From IMG/VR virus record IMGVR_UViG_3300010413_000056, positions 1 through 47,569 of that record: 47,569 nucleotides of DNA; one strand, written 5' to 3'. The first letter of the stretch is position 1. Every line of letters begins with the position of its first letter. Both the position numbers and the translations under genes were made by a program. The stretch comes from a virus. Below, in pieces: positions 8,900-18,265 of the stretch. The notes beneath the pieces were generated by a model. The model was not told the origin of the DNA. It ran no database searches and saw nothing but the letters and a program-made list of their open reading frames with translations.

Positions 8900-9278
8900 T
8901 CTTCTTGAATGTGTTCCTTTTGAAAGAGAAATCTATACTAAAGGACGGGAAACAACTAAGGTTGATAAGCTTCTGCATTTTCTGGAAGCACAACTTGAAA
9001 ATCCATATTTCAGGTTTTGGATAGCCCGTGAAGAGGGGGATGTAATAGGTTATTTTGTAGCAATGATTTCGTTAATCCCAAAACATGAACGAATACATTT
9101 AATAAGAATGTATGCCAAGTCAGATAAGTTAAGAGAAGAACTATTAGATAAGGGCCGTGAATGGGCCAATGAATATAATATAAAAATAGTTCAAATGACA
9201 GTAACGAGTCATGTAAAAGCATTTCAGCGCAGGTGGAAATTTAAGCCCGTGTCGGTGAACATGGAAAGGAGGATATGA
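8868..9278 (+). CDS. GNAT-family N-acetyltransferase-like protein
   Basis: The 136-residue protein has the GNAT layout: helices, then strands FRFWIAREEGDVIGYFVAMIS, a signature-like IHLIRMYAKSDKLREELLDKG for acetyl-CoA pyrophosphate binding, then VQMTVTSHVKAFQRRWKFKPV. GNAT proteins often sit between fibre and ejection genes in podoviruses, but their substrate there is unknown. It could modify a virion protein. It overlaps the next gene by 4 bases. Confidence 0.65.
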   Translation: MKITLAKSISDLLECVPFEREIYTKGRETTKVDKLLHFLEAQLENPYFRFWIAREEGDVIGYFVAMISLIPKHERIHLIRMYAKSDKLREELLDKGREWANEYNIKIVQMTVTSHVKAFQRRWKFKPVSVNMERRI

Positions 9279-9910
9279 TGAGTGCCGCAATAGCAGCAGC
9301 AGTACCGGTAATAAAAGCAGTTGGAACTTGGTTCGCGGCTAATTCTTCGTGGCTTGCGCCAGTTGCATCAGCGGGTGCTTCTATTTATTCAGCGAAGAAA
9401 ACCGCCTCAGAGGCCAGCAAGCGGGCAGAAAAAGCAGATGCAACCTATAATGCAATGCGATTCCCTGAACCAACAGCCGTAGCAGCACAAGCTACACAGA
9501 ATAGGGGTGCATTAGGTCAGGCACGAACAAGTTCTTACCAGAACCTTGCTAATAATTTAGCAGCACGCGGGTTCGGGCCGGGGTCAGGATTGATGGCAAG
9601 AGGTGGCAGGGCAATAGAAGGTGATTACTTAAAGTCGTTAGGTAATATGGCAACTGAACTTACTAAGTTTCAGAACACGCCTTTATATGCTCCACAGGTT
9701 ACTTCTGTTCCAAGTGGCACTGAGGCTGCTTACGGTAAGGCAGGAAGTTTGCTCGATACAGCATCTGGTTATATGATGATGAGTAACCTTTTAAAGCCTA
9801 AAACCAGCACTCCAAAAACACCAGGAGTATTAGATGAAATTCCAAGGGATATTCTTACTGGAGAACCATTAACTTATAATAGTCCTTGGTTTGGCACATT
9901 AGGAGTATAA
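9275..9910 (+). CDS. Internal virion (ejection) protein, small
   Basis: The 211-residue Ala/Gly-rich protein has an N-terminal hydrophobic stretch (AAIAAAVPVIKAVGTWFAA) and central TQNRGALGQARTSSYQNLANNLAARGFGPGSG, like short internal proteins expelled with DNA by podoviruses (T7 gp14 or P22 gp7 class). Two adjacent ATGs are possible; the second (9278) has better spacing from GGAGG. It is first of three consecutive ejection-type genes. Confidence 0.65.
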   Translation: MMSAAIAAAVPVIKAVGTWFAANSSWLAPVASAGASIYSAKKTASEASKRAEKADATYNAMRFPEPTAVAAQATQNRGALGQARTSSYQNLANNLAARGFGPGSGLMARGGRAIEGDYLKSLGNMATELTKFQNTPLYAPQVTSVPSGTEAAYGKAGSLLDTASGYMMMSNLLKPKTSTPKTPGVLDEIPRDILTGEPLTYNSPWFGTLGV

Positions 9911-9911
9911 T

Positions 9912-10682
9912 ATGCCAGTTAATTTTCAGACATATCAAGCAGACAATAGTGATTGGCTACGTGGCGCACAATTAGCCCTGCAAGCACAGGGCATTAAAGA
10001 CCGTAGCCAGCAGGATGCAATGCTTCGCAAGCTTCAGGAACAGCGGTTACAGCAGGGCGCTTTGCAGATGGAAGAGGCAAGGCGACTCATGGCCGAACGT
10101 GAACAGGAACGCAGTATTCTCTCTAATGTTGATCCGCGTGATCCGAATGCACTTGCCGCTGCACTATTACAAATCGGTTCACCTAAAGCGGCAGATGTTT
10201 ATATGCAGGGGAAGAGAATTGCCGCTGAAGAAAAAGGTATGCAGTCACGTGAGAAGATAGCAGGCATTGAACAACAGACAAGACTTGCAGAAAGAAAAGC
10301 TCAACTAGAACGTATAAAACGTGCTGAAGAACTTGAAAAGTTAAAGTTTAACAACGCAAAACAACTTCTTAACCTGAAAAAAAATCAGAAAGGAAATCCT
10401 AAAAAAACCATAGATGATCTTAACAAGACCGTTCTTGAACTGCAAAAAGACTATGCTGAAATGAAACAGGTAGCACCTGAAGAAACCGGACTTCTAAGTG
10501 AGATAGAAAGCCAGATTGAATTCTACGATGCGCAACGCAAAAAGCTACAGAAGGGTGATACTAAAAGCATAGATGTGTCAAAGTTTAAAAAGCCTGAAGA
10601 AATAAAATCGGCGTATGATTCTGGAATGTTATCAGAACAGCAAGCTATTTTCTTGCTCAAAGAACAGTTTGGGATGAAATGA
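9912..10682 (+). CDS. Internal virion protein, coiled-coil
   Basis: The 256-residue protein is dominated by long coiled coils rich in Q, E, K and R (LRKLQEQRLQQGALQMEEA near 40; EQQTRLAERKAQLERIKRAEE near 120). This fits the middle ejection protein of podoviruses, which helps form a trans-envelope conduit. It overlaps the next, much larger ejection protein by 4 bases. There is no enzymatic motif. Confidence 0.65.
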   Translation: MPVNFQTYQADNSDWLRGAQLALQAQGIKDRSQQDAMLRKLQEQRLQQGALQMEEARRLMAEREQERSILSNVDPRDPNALAAALLQIGSPKAADVYMQGKRIAAEEKGMQSREKIAGIEQQTRLAERKAQLERIKRAEELEKLKFNNAKQLLNLKKNQKGNPKKTIDDLNKTVLELQKDYAEMKQVAPEETGLLSEIESQIEFYDAQRKKLQKGDTKSIDVSKFKKPEEIKSAYDSGMLSEQQAIFLLKEQFGMK

Positions 10683-13600
10683 AAGCAATTGATTTTCTAA
10701 AACAAGATTCAGCGGAAGCATTTCTTAAAAGTTCTCCGGTAGAAAAACCAGTTGCTACCCCTGACTTTTCACAACCTATCCCAAAAGGGTTAGAAGAACC
10801 AGGATTAGTTCAACCTGTATATGATCCAATTGATACATTTATTGATGCTTTTACACTCGGTGGTCCTACGGTAGTAAAACAGCTAATCAAGCAGGGACCG
10901 AAGATTTTAGCCAAACAGGCGGCGAAAGAAGTAGCAACCGGCGCGGGTGTAGGTGCTGGAATGGCAATTGCCGATGAACTTGGTGGTGGGGAGATCACAA
11001 AGTTTTTGGCCGGATTAGGTGGAGGAACGATTACAAGCGCAGGAATCACCGCAGCGCGGCAAGGAATTATTCGCGCATTGTTGAAGAAAGGGGTTCCCAA
11101 AGATACAGTCGAATTACAAGCAGATAACTTAGTTCAAAAATATGTAAAAACATCACTTGAAACCGCCGACACAAACGAATCTGCTAAGGCATTGCGCCAG
11201 AAATATGAAAGATATTCTAAATTAATCTCTGAACATGAACGTCCTGGATATGAGCAGTGGTGGGAAGATGCATTAAGAATCAGGGAAATGAAACGACTTG
11301 GTAGCGCAATACCAATAGAGGGAAAACCTTTAAGAGCAGAAGAATATCTTGAAATAAAAACGCCACGGAAAGGATTTGAGAAAACAGCGCCAGACTTAGC
11401 ACGACCAACAGCGCCTTATTTAGTTCAGCCTGCCGGACAGAATTTTATAGAACAGGCACAAGCATTAGTTAGCAGAACACCTGAAAAACTTGCAAAAGCA
11501 GTTGGTAAGCCCAAACAGATAGATACACTTCGGCAAATGGGCAAGAAAACAGAACGTGAACTTGTCGAGGGTATTGTTCAGGATGCAGTTGAACAGCCTA
11601 AAAAGTTAGCAGAGCTTGCTCGTTCTAAAGGAAAACTGAAACTTGCCGAACAATTGGAATCACAAGCAATTGAAAATGGCATGAAGATTAAAACAGCAGA
11701 CGGTGAGATTGCCGATAATGCTGTTGATAGGGTATTACAACCACTAAGAGGGGAACGTGGTGCGATAACGATTCAGGAACCTAAAGCTAAGAAAATAGCT
11801 CGTGAAATGGCTGAAGACCCTGATATAAAAGCGGTATCAAGCCTTATCGGTAAAGAGAAAAAACCTACTGTGTTTGAAACACTTGCCAAAGCAAACCAGA
11901 AACTATTCGACCGTTTTGCGCCTATCAAGAAAGTCTCTAAGCAGGCATACGAAGAGGCGTTAACCTATTCATCACATAAAGACGCGATCAACGAAGGGTT
12001 AGAACGGCTGAAGGATTCAATGAAAAAAGTATCCGATCAGCCTGATTTATTCGGACAGTATATGTTGGCACATCGTGCCAAGACACGACTTGGCGCAGGA
12101 ATTACCACCGCGATAACGGAAGGAAAAGCAGACCGGGCAATTAAAAAGATTGAAAAGATTTTCGTCGATAATGGTTATTCACTCAAAGACGTTCACGAAG
12201 CAAGAGATGCATTCCAGAAATGGACACATGACGAAATTCTAAAACCTATGCGTGATGCTAATATAATTTCTGATGAAGCATATAACGCAATTAAGGACAA
12301 GAACAAATGGTACATGACGTTCGACGTTCTGGACCACATGCCGGACGATTTAGATAAACTTCCTGTTCGTGGTGAATGGTTCAGTGTTGGCAAGAATAAA
12401 GTCATAATGCGAATGCGTGGCACTGAGAAGCAGATAGCGGAACCATTGGAAGCAACAATTCGCAAGATGATCCAGGCCCGGAATACAATAGCCCGCAACA
12501 ACATAGCAAGTATGCTCGTTGAAACACCTGGTGTTGCACGTATAAGGGCTAATTCAATAAAAGAATTTAAGAGTCTTAAAAATGCAGTAGGGCCGGGATA
12601 TGTACCGAAACGTGATGAAGATGTAATTCACCGATTGATAAATGGAAAGGCAGAAACTTATATAGTCGATAAGACCATAGCAGATGCGATGAAAAACCTT
12701 TCACCGAAATCCGCATTTAAATCTGTTATGGCAATTAACTCTGTTTTCAGGCAGGCTGCAACTACAGTCTATTTGCCGTTTACAATCTCTAATATGTTCC
12801 GTGATGCATTCATGGCATATACAACCGCACCTGTTTATAAAGCAACAAGACCGGATCAGTTTGCCGTCGATTGGGTTAAAGGTGCTTTAGAGGGTGTAAA
12901 ACATGAATTCTTAGGTAAATCTAAACTTGCTAAAGAATACATAGAAAAAGGTGGCAGTTTCGGGTGGGTAGGGCATATACGGACTGCAAGAGATGGCAAG
13001 GCAATAGTTTTTAAGTCAAAGTCTGGTAAAGACGTTGTTGCCAATATAATCAAGTTTCCAAAACATATAAGAAACCTGCTTGAAAAGATAAGCAGTTCTG
13101 TTGAATTAGCGCCAAGACTCGGGGTATATGATCGTGCAATTAAACAAGGATTATCTAAACGTGAAGCAGCACTGTTGGCACGCAAATCTACAATCGACTT
13201 TAACAGGGGCGGTATAACCGTCAAGCAACTGAATCAATGGATACCATTTTTAAACGCACGAGTACAGGGGCGGCTTAATGTAGCGGAAGCATTAGGTGTT
13301 ATGGGCGGCGGCACCACCGCACAACGATTAGCACGATTCAAGCAGACTGCACCGAAGATTTTCACAGCGGTTATAATTCCCGGAATGGCAACGTATGCCT
13401 ATAATAGATATTACTATCCTGAACAGCACGACGATATTCCTGAATATATACGGCAGAATTATTATCCGATTATCATAGGTGAAGAAACAGGCCGAACAGG
13501 TGAAAAAGAGCCTAAATATTTGGTAATCCCGAAAGGTGATGTAGGTCAGGTTTTCTGGAATCCTTTTGAATATGCGTTGGATTCTGCATACGGCAGAGAT

Positions 13601-14311
13601 AAAAGCGGTTTTAATAAATGGGCAATTAACTTTTTAAGTGACGTTTCACCAGTAGATTTCGCCAGGGAAGGACAGGTTTCACCATCTAAAATGCTGTCAA
13701 GTGTAAGCCCACCGTTTGTAAAAGCGGTAGTGGAACCGATAACAAACTACAATCTTTACAAAGGACGTGCTGTTGAACCTGACTGGATGCGACAGAAATA
13801 TCCAGAAGAACTTAGAGCATATGATTGGACACCTGAATCTTATAAGGTTATCAGTCAGAAACTAAAAGATTATACCGGTTCGACAATATCGCCGCTTAAA
13901 TTGCAGAATATTGCATCTAATCTGTTGGCAGGTTATGGCCGTGAAGGGTTAAGTATCCAAGCAATGATAGGAAGTCTCACAGGGCGCATTGTACGCACTC
14001 AAGGCGGCGAGATAAGGAACCGTGCCACCGAGACTATCAAGGACATGGAACAGGGCTATAAGACGGCAAGGGCGTTTGCGGAACAAGCCGTTCTAAGTGG
14101 TAACAGAAAAGAAGCAGCCGATATAATGAATGCATGGAATGCAAGTTTAGAACGTAATTTATCTGAATACAATAAAGAATTCAGCAAATATGATCTTCAA
14201 GACAGAGGTAAATTAAGACAGAGCTTGTTCTTTTCATTCAGGAAAAAGCTCAACGTAATGAAAAAGAAAAAAGATACCCGTTCTTATATAGAAAAAAAAC
14301 TAAGGAAATAA
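10679..14311 (+). CDS. Large internal virion/ejection protein (LPD38-like)
   Basis: The 1210-residue protein has an N-terminal glycine-rich hydrophobic region (about 60-125) that may insert in membranes, a long helical middle, and a segment near 840-870 (KSTIDFNRGGITVKQLNQ, then WIPFLNARVQG) typical of the 'large polyvalent protein-associated domain 38' found in phage ejection proteins. It probably leaves the capsid with the DNA and helps it cross the cell envelope. No lytic transglycosylase motif was found. Confidence 0.7.
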   Translation: MKAIDFLKQDSAEAFLKSSPVEKPVATPDFSQPIPKGLEEPGLVQPVYDPIDTFIDAFTLGGPTVVKQLIKQGPKILAKQAAKEVATGAGVGAGMAIADELGGGEITKFLAGLGGGTITSAGITAARQGIIRALLKKGVPKDTVELQADNLVQKYVKTSLETADTNESAKALRQKYERYSKLISEHERPGYEQWWEDALRIREMKRLGSAIPIEGKPLRAEEYLEIKTPRKGFEKTAPDLARPTAPYLVQPAGQNFIEQAQALVSRTPEKLAKAVGKPKQIDTLRQMGKKTERELVEGIVQDAVEQPKKLAELARSKGKLKLAEQLESQAIENGMKIKTADGEIADNAVDRVLQPLRGERGAITIQEPKAKKIAREMAEDPDIKAVSSLIGKEKKPTVFETLAKANQKLFDRFAPIKKVSKQAYEEALTYSSHKDAINEGLERLKDSMKKVSDQPDLFGQYMLAHRAKTRLGAGITTAITEGKADRAIKKIEKIFVDNGYSLKDVHEARDAFQKWTHDEILKPMRDANIISDEAYNAIKDKNKWYMTFDVLDHMPDDLDKLPVRGEWFSVGKNKVIMRMRGTEKQIAEPLEATIRKMIQARNTIARNNIASMLVETPGVARIRANSIKEFKSLKNAVGPGYVPKRDEDVIHRLINGKAETYIVDKTIADAMKNLSPKSAFKSVMAINSVFRQAATTVYLPFTISNMFRDAFMAYTTAPVYKATRPDQFAVDWVKGALEGVKHEFLGKSKLAKEYIEKGGSFGWVGHIRTARDGKAIVFKSKSGKDVVANIIKFPKHIRNLLEKISSSVELAPRLGVYDRAIKQGLSKREAALLARKSTIDFNRGGITVKQLNQWIPFLNARVQGRLNVAEALGVMGGGTTAQRLARFKQTAPKIFTAVIIPGMATYAYNRYYYPEQHDDIPEYIRQNYYPIIIGEETGRTGEKEPKYLVIPKGDVGQVFWNPFEYALDSAYGRDKSGFNKWAINFLSDVSPVDFAREGQVSPSKMLSSVSPPFVKAVVEPITNYNLYKGRAVEPDWMRQKYPEELRAYDWTPESYKVISQKLKDYTGSTISPLKLQNIASNLLAGYGREGLSIQAMIGSLTGRIVRTQGGEIRNRATETIKDMEQGYKTARAFAEQAVLSGNRKEAADIMNAWNASLERNLSEYNKEFSKYDLQDRGKLRQSLFFSFRKKLNVMKKKKDTRSYIEKKLRK

Positions 14312-14312
14312 C

Positions 14313-15086
14313 ATGGGTACAGTTATCAAAACAAAAATCGGTAAAGAAGACCTTGAAATAGCTTCTACTACCGCATATCCAACTACGTTCACACGAGTAA
14401 CATCCACAGGTGGTAGTCAAACCTTAACCGAATTTCCCGATATATGGAAAACACATCGATCTACCTTAAATGCAATGTATCATGGTACAGATCGTGACTC
14501 CACCACGATAACCACCGCATTAGGCATACTCGGAACGGTTAACGCAAGAGCGTTGTATTTAGAGGCAGGAAGTTGGAATATAAACGCTAATGTAACCGTC
14601 CCTTCTAATATTACGCTGGTCTGTGAACCTGGCGCTGTTTTAGATACTTCCGGGGGGAAGTCAATCGCAATCAACGGTGGTCTGGTAGCAAGTCCTCATC
14701 AACAGATATTCGGCAGCAGTATAACAGTTACATTAAGTGCAAACATTTTAATGCGCTATCCGCAATGGTGGGGTGAAGCTGATATATTTGAGACTATTGC
14801 CGCAGACGATGCTACACCGTCAGTCCTTAAAAGCAATTGGTTCATTACTTCGGCAAATGCAGGGGCAACGGCAATTACTAATTTTGATAACGGGAATATA
14901 GGTCAGACTATTACCGTAATTGGTGGCTCAGATACTAATGCTTCGACAATAGCGTCAGGCACTTATATAAAAGCAAAGGCAGCATTTACAATTGGCGAAA
15001 ACGATTCAATTTCCTTTGTCTTGAATCCAAGCAATATTTGGGTGGAAACAGGACGAAGTCAAATAGACAGTGGGCATGTGTACTAA
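14313..15086 (+). CDS. Short tailspike-like protein sharing an N-terminal module with the next gene
   Basis: The 257-residue protein starts MGTVIKTKIGKEDLEIA and has RVTSTGGSQTL, then ALYLEAGSWNINANVTVPSN and MRYPQWWGE, the start of a pectate-lyase-like right-handed beta-helix. The next protein has the same order (MGTVYKALAGKQDLALY, RLTSTGSTQTL, WLAPGTWTLDANLTIPAN, FPEWFG). Here the long helix is missing and a short beta-rich C-terminus follows, so it is a truncated or specialised paralogue. Its stop overlaps the next start by one base (TAATG). Confidence 0.65.
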   Translation: MGTVIKTKIGKEDLEIASTTAYPTTFTRVTSTGGSQTLTEFPDIWKTHRSTLNAMYHGTDRDSTTITTALGILGTVNARALYLEAGSWNINANVTVPSNITLVCEPGAVLDTSGGKSIAINGGLVASPHQQIFGSSITVTLSANILMRYPQWWGEADIFETIAADDATPSVLKSNWFITSANAGATAITNFDNGNIGQTITVIGGSDTNASTIASGTYIKAKAAFTIGENDSISFVLNPSNIWVETGRSQIDSGHVY

Positions 15087-16783
15087 TGGGAACAGTATAT
15101 AAAGCACTTGCAGGGAAACAAGACCTTGCACTATACGATGGCGATAATACAGCCAGGACTTTTGAACGGCTGACTTCAACAGGAAGTACGCAAACTCTTC
15201 GCAAATTCGATTGGATAGGTGTTGACGTACTCGCTGAATATGGAAGTTATACATCCTTTGCCGGGTCGGTTATCACAACGGCAATTGCAGGGGTTACAGC
15301 GGGAACGGTTACGCAGTTATGGTTGGCACCAGGGACGTGGACACTGGACGCTAACCTTACAATACCGGCAAATATAGTTCTTGAACTGGCACCTGGTGCT
15401 TCTTTTGATCTTGGCGCATATACATTAACAATTAACGGTAGTTTGCGTGCAGATCCAAATAGACAGATATTTGATATTTCTGGTGGTGGCACTGTAACCG
15501 GCACGCCTAAAATACAAGCTGTTTTCCCTGAATGGTTTGGTGCAAATGGTGATAAATCTGGTGACGATAGCGCAGCAGTTAATGCGGCGATTGTATTAGC
15601 AGATAATTTTATTCCGGTAATTTTCAGAGGTTGGTACGCAGTTGATTCACAAATAGTATTTCACCCTCATGGACATTATTATGCGCTTACTTCGCCAACA
15701 ACTGCCACAGTAGCAGTAACTTCAGGATTATATAGTGATTCAGGTGCCACAACTTCCTTTACCTTAGATGGTGATGGCGCACTTAATCCCGGTTCTTCGT
15801 TTGGGTATGGTGCAAGGTTTGAGAATATTATATTTGAACGTGCCGACGATACGGGCAAAAACTTCTATATACGAGATGAAAAGAAAGCATATTTTTCAGG
15901 ATGTGTATTTGCAAGAGGATCAATAGCACTTGAATTCGATTCTGGTGCTTCAGGGACTTGGTATAATACATTTAATGCATGTAGTTTTATAGGGGATAGT
16001 AGTGGTACAAATAGTTATATAGGTGTTAAATTTGTTTCAACTGGCGTTGCTAACCCTAATGAAAATTACTTTACAAACTGCAATTGGAATTATTTTGGTA
16101 CAAATGTTTATTTAGATAAAGGCGGGCATAATGTTTTTACAGCTTGTGCATTTGAAAATGCATGGGAAATTAATATTCAGACAACAGCTAACGGAACATC
16201 AAACAGTGAATTTATAGGATGCCGTTGGGAATATAATATAGGAAGAAATTACGCTGCAGGTGGTAGACAGCTTCTAAATGCAGCAGAAGCAACACGTATA
16301 TTCGGTGGAGATTGGGTTTCATCTGTATTGGCAACAACTGAATTTTTAGAAGATACAAGCACAAATGGAATTGCTATCATAGGAGATACTCTTGTTTCAG
16401 GTTATAGTAATAACTTTTCACGGGCACTTTATCTAAGGAGTGATACTAACCCGCAACTTTATCTTAATCAAGGTGGAACACAAGTTTATTCAATTGATGT
16501 ACTTTCTAATAATTTTAGGATAAGGGATAATACTGCTGGCACGAACTTGATTAATTATATCAAATCAACCGGTGAAGTTGGTATTACCCCACCACTTGTA
16601 ATCGGCGGTACTTCAGGGCCGACAATTAATGAATATGACGGTAATCCAGAGAATAATGTAACCGCAGATGCAGGAAGTATTTGTTTGAATACCACACCTG
16701 CCACAACTGAATATGCATTATATATAAAACGTACCGGAACTGGCAATACAGGGTGGGAAGGTGTTGGAACCGTAATACCATAA
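15086..16783 (+). CDS. Tailspike with pectate-lyase-like beta-helix
   Basis: Start chosen at ATG 15086 (565 residues) because it overlaps the upstream stop and restores the MGTV... N-terminus shared with the paralogue. After the head-binding part, FPEWFGANGDKSGDDSAAVN (about 150-170) is the classic entry to phage pectate-lyase-superfamily beta-helices, followed by many NxF/GC turns (YFTNCNWNYFG, VFTACAFENA, EFIGCRWEYN). Such spikes bind and often cleave host surface polysaccharide. The C-terminus (GNPENNVTADAGSICLNT) is a common trimerising end region. Confidence 0.75.
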   Translation: MGTVYKALAGKQDLALYDGDNTARTFERLTSTGSTQTLRKFDWIGVDVLAEYGSYTSFAGSVITTAIAGVTAGTVTQLWLAPGTWTLDANLTIPANIVLELAPGASFDLGAYTLTINGSLRADPNRQIFDISGGGTVTGTPKIQAVFPEWFGANGDKSGDDSAAVNAAIVLADNFIPVIFRGWYAVDSQIVFHPHGHYYALTSPTTATVAVTSGLYSDSGATTSFTLDGDGALNPGSSFGYGARFENIIFERADDTGKNFYIRDEKKAYFSGCVFARGSIALEFDSGASGTWYNTFNACSFIGDSSGTNSYIGVKFVSTGVANPNENYFTNCNWNYFGTNVYLDKGGHNVFTACAFENAWEINIQTTANGTSNSEFIGCRWEYNIGRNYAAGGRQLLNAAEATRIFGGDWVSSVLATTEFLEDTSTNGIAIIGDTLVSGYSNNFSRALYLRSDTNPQLYLNQGGTQVYSIDVLSNNFRIRDNTAGTNLINYIKSTGEVGITPPLVIGGTSGPTINEYDGNPENNVTADAGSICLNTTPATTEYALYIKRTGTGNTGWEGVGTVIP

Positions 16784-16793
16784 GGAGAGAACA

Positions 16794-17210
16794 ATGAAAC
16801 CATTAACCGCATTATTAGTAATCGTAATTGCAATGTTGGTAATCGTTGCGTCAAGTTGGGCTGAAATGCGCGATATTACAGTTACTTATGACTATGTGCC
16901 AACACAGGATGAAATTGACAAAGGAGTGGTTGTCGAAAAAGTACGATTGTATAAAAATGTATTTGCTAACCCCGTTTGCGAAGCACCATATACGGAAGAA
17001 CATACATTCGATTGCAGCATATCATGCGATAAAGATGATATTGTATTAGTTGACGGTAATCGCCACTACAGAGCAACATTTACGGCAACGCTTGTAAGTA
17101 CTTATGGTGATGAATCTTTAAAATCTGAACCATACACAGCGACAAGTTTAACTCCAGTACAAATCCCTTTACCGTCTGCCCCAATCTCTACGAATATCTT
17201 GATGCAATAA
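16794..17210 (+). CDS. Secreted small protein with signal peptide
   Basis: The 138-residue protein follows AAGGAGAG and has an N-terminal signal sequence (hydrophobic residues 4-21, likely cleavage after SSWA). The mature part is beta-rich with four cysteines, like a single fibronectin- or Ig-type domain (VRLYKNVFANPVCEAPYTEE, HYRATFTATL). It lies between tailspike and holin-like genes, so it may act in the periplasm during lysis or be exposed on the cell. Its 3' end has a competing -1 frame (see findings). Confidence 0.6.
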   Translation: MKPLTALLVIVIAMLVIVASSWAEMRDITVTYDYVPTQDEIDKGVVVEKVRLYKNVFANPVCEAPYTEEHTFDCSISCDKDDIVLVDGNRHYRATFTATLVSTYGDESLKSEPYTATSLTPVQIPLPSAPISTNILMQ

Positions 17211-17262
17211 TTGAAGAGTTAAGGGGCATTCGGAATGAATTACAGCATGGAAATCCAAATAA

Positions 17263-17520
17263 ATGAAACCGCGATTATACAATCGACTTGAACAACGGAA
17301 AAAAGCCAACAATGATAATGAAAAAAGAAAGTATAACCCGGTTGGTTTAAATATTTCCATGACTATAATCAACAATTCTATAACGGCGTGGCACAAGGTT
17401 TTGCAAAGTCATATTGCAAAAGGGACAAATGACGAAATGTGTATAGCTAATACAATCATAAAGACACTCGAAGAAATTAAAAAAGATATTCACAAAGAAG
17501 TACATTCAAAGGTGGGGTAA
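17263..17520 (+). CDS. Hypothetical protein upstream of holin
   Basis: The 85-residue basic, helical protein (RLYNRLEQRKKANND start; IIKTLEEIKKDIHKEV end) starts within an ATGA overlap with a -1 frame extending from the previous gene, and its stop overlaps the next start (TAATG). Its position suggests the lysis region; the family is not recognised. Confidence 0.5.
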   Translation: MKPRLYNRLEQRKKANNDNEKRKYNPVGLNISMTIINNSITAWHKVLQSHIAKGTNDEMCIANTIIKTLEEIKKDIHKEVHSKVG

Positions 17521-17684
17521 TGGGTATATTTAATAGAACTATACTGATTTTAGGGTTGATAGGTCTTGCTGGATGGTTGGCATATCTTGGCATAGATCCC
17601 GAGAAAATAGCGGTTATTTGTTCTGCTGTTTCTGCACCACTACTAACTTATATTGGTATCAAGGGATCTGGTAAGGTGCAATGA
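17520..17684 (+). CDS. Small two-helix membrane protein, candidate holin
   Basis: The 54-residue frame begins at ATG 17520 overlapping the previous stop. It has two hydrophobic segments (ILILGLIGLAGWLAYLG and AVICSAVSAPLLTYIGI) joined by a short polar turn (DPEK) and a KGSGK tail, the layout of small class II holins. It overlaps the next membrane protein by 4 bases, giving a two-gene membrane cassette. Confidence 0.6.
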   Translation: MGIFNRTILILGLIGLAGWLAYLGIDPEKIAVICSAVSAPLLTYIGIKGSGKVQ

Positions 17685-18019
17685 ATGAATTATCTATCTT
17701 TCAATGGATTATTATTTTCTTCGGTGCGGGGGTCTTTATCACAGGTGCCAGAATATTAATGGTAGTTGGAGAAAAGCTAAAGGAGATAGATGTGGTTAAG
17801 GGATCTATCGAAGCACTAAAAGCCGAAACAAGAGAGTCTTTTAAGAACTTGAAAGATGATGTTGCTCTACGGGCTTTCTGCATATTACGCCACGACGAAA
17901 TAGATAAACGATTCAAAACAGGTGATAAAAAATTTGAAAAATTAGACGAAAAGATTGATGCCTTGATAGGCATGGTAGCAAGGATAGATGAACGTACAGC
18001 CAAGTGGCCTAAAGAATAA
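17681..18019 (+). CDS. Membrane-anchored coiled-coil protein, holin/lysis candidate
   Basis: The 112-residue protein has one N-terminal membrane segment (WIIIFFGAGVFITGARILMVV) and then coiled coil to the C-terminus (EKLKEIDVVKGSIEALKAE, KKFEKLDEKIDALIGMVARI). Similar single-span coiled-coil proteins (XhlA-like, spanin-like) accompany holins. Coupled by ATGA to the candidate holin. Function in lysis is inference; no endolysin lies next to it. Confidence 0.55.
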   Translation: MNELSIFQWIIIFFGAGVFITGARILMVVGEKLKEIDVVKGSIEALKAETRESFKNLKDDVALRAFCILRHDEIDKRFKTGDKKFEKLDEKIDALIGMVARIDERTAKWPKE

Positions 18020-18220
18020 ATGTATGTACTGAAAATAGATCATGATAAATGCAAATTAAAATGCGTTACACATTGTGATTCTATAATTTGCGACTTTATG
18101 CGTAGATTCACAGGGGGAGAAATCTTTATAATCAGAAACTTAGAAAATCCTGAAGAACCAATAGAATATAAAATTTTAAGACTTAAAAAAGAATGTAAGC
18201 AGAATGCTATCTTCTTTTAA
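18020..18220 (+). CDS. Small cysteine-rich protein, last gene of the late block
   Basis: A 66-residue protein starts immediately after the preceding stop. Five cysteines (CKLKC, THCDSIIC, and one late) suggest metal or Fe-S binding, with a following beta/hairpin region (GGEIFIIRNLENPEEP). I do not recognise the family. It is followed by a convergent leftward gene 45 bases away. Confidence 0.5.
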   Translation: MYVLKIDHDKCKLKCVTHCDSIICDFMRRFTGGEIFIIRNLENPEEPIEYKILRLKKECKQNAIFF

Positions 18221-18265
18221 CGTAACAAAAACTTTCTATATATTGTTCATAAATCATGAAGATAT

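Noticed and set aside
12193-13224. Minus-strand open frames within the large ejection protein gene
   Set aside because: No ribosome sites or recognisable domains; the plus-strand protein is continuous and has LPD38-like features.
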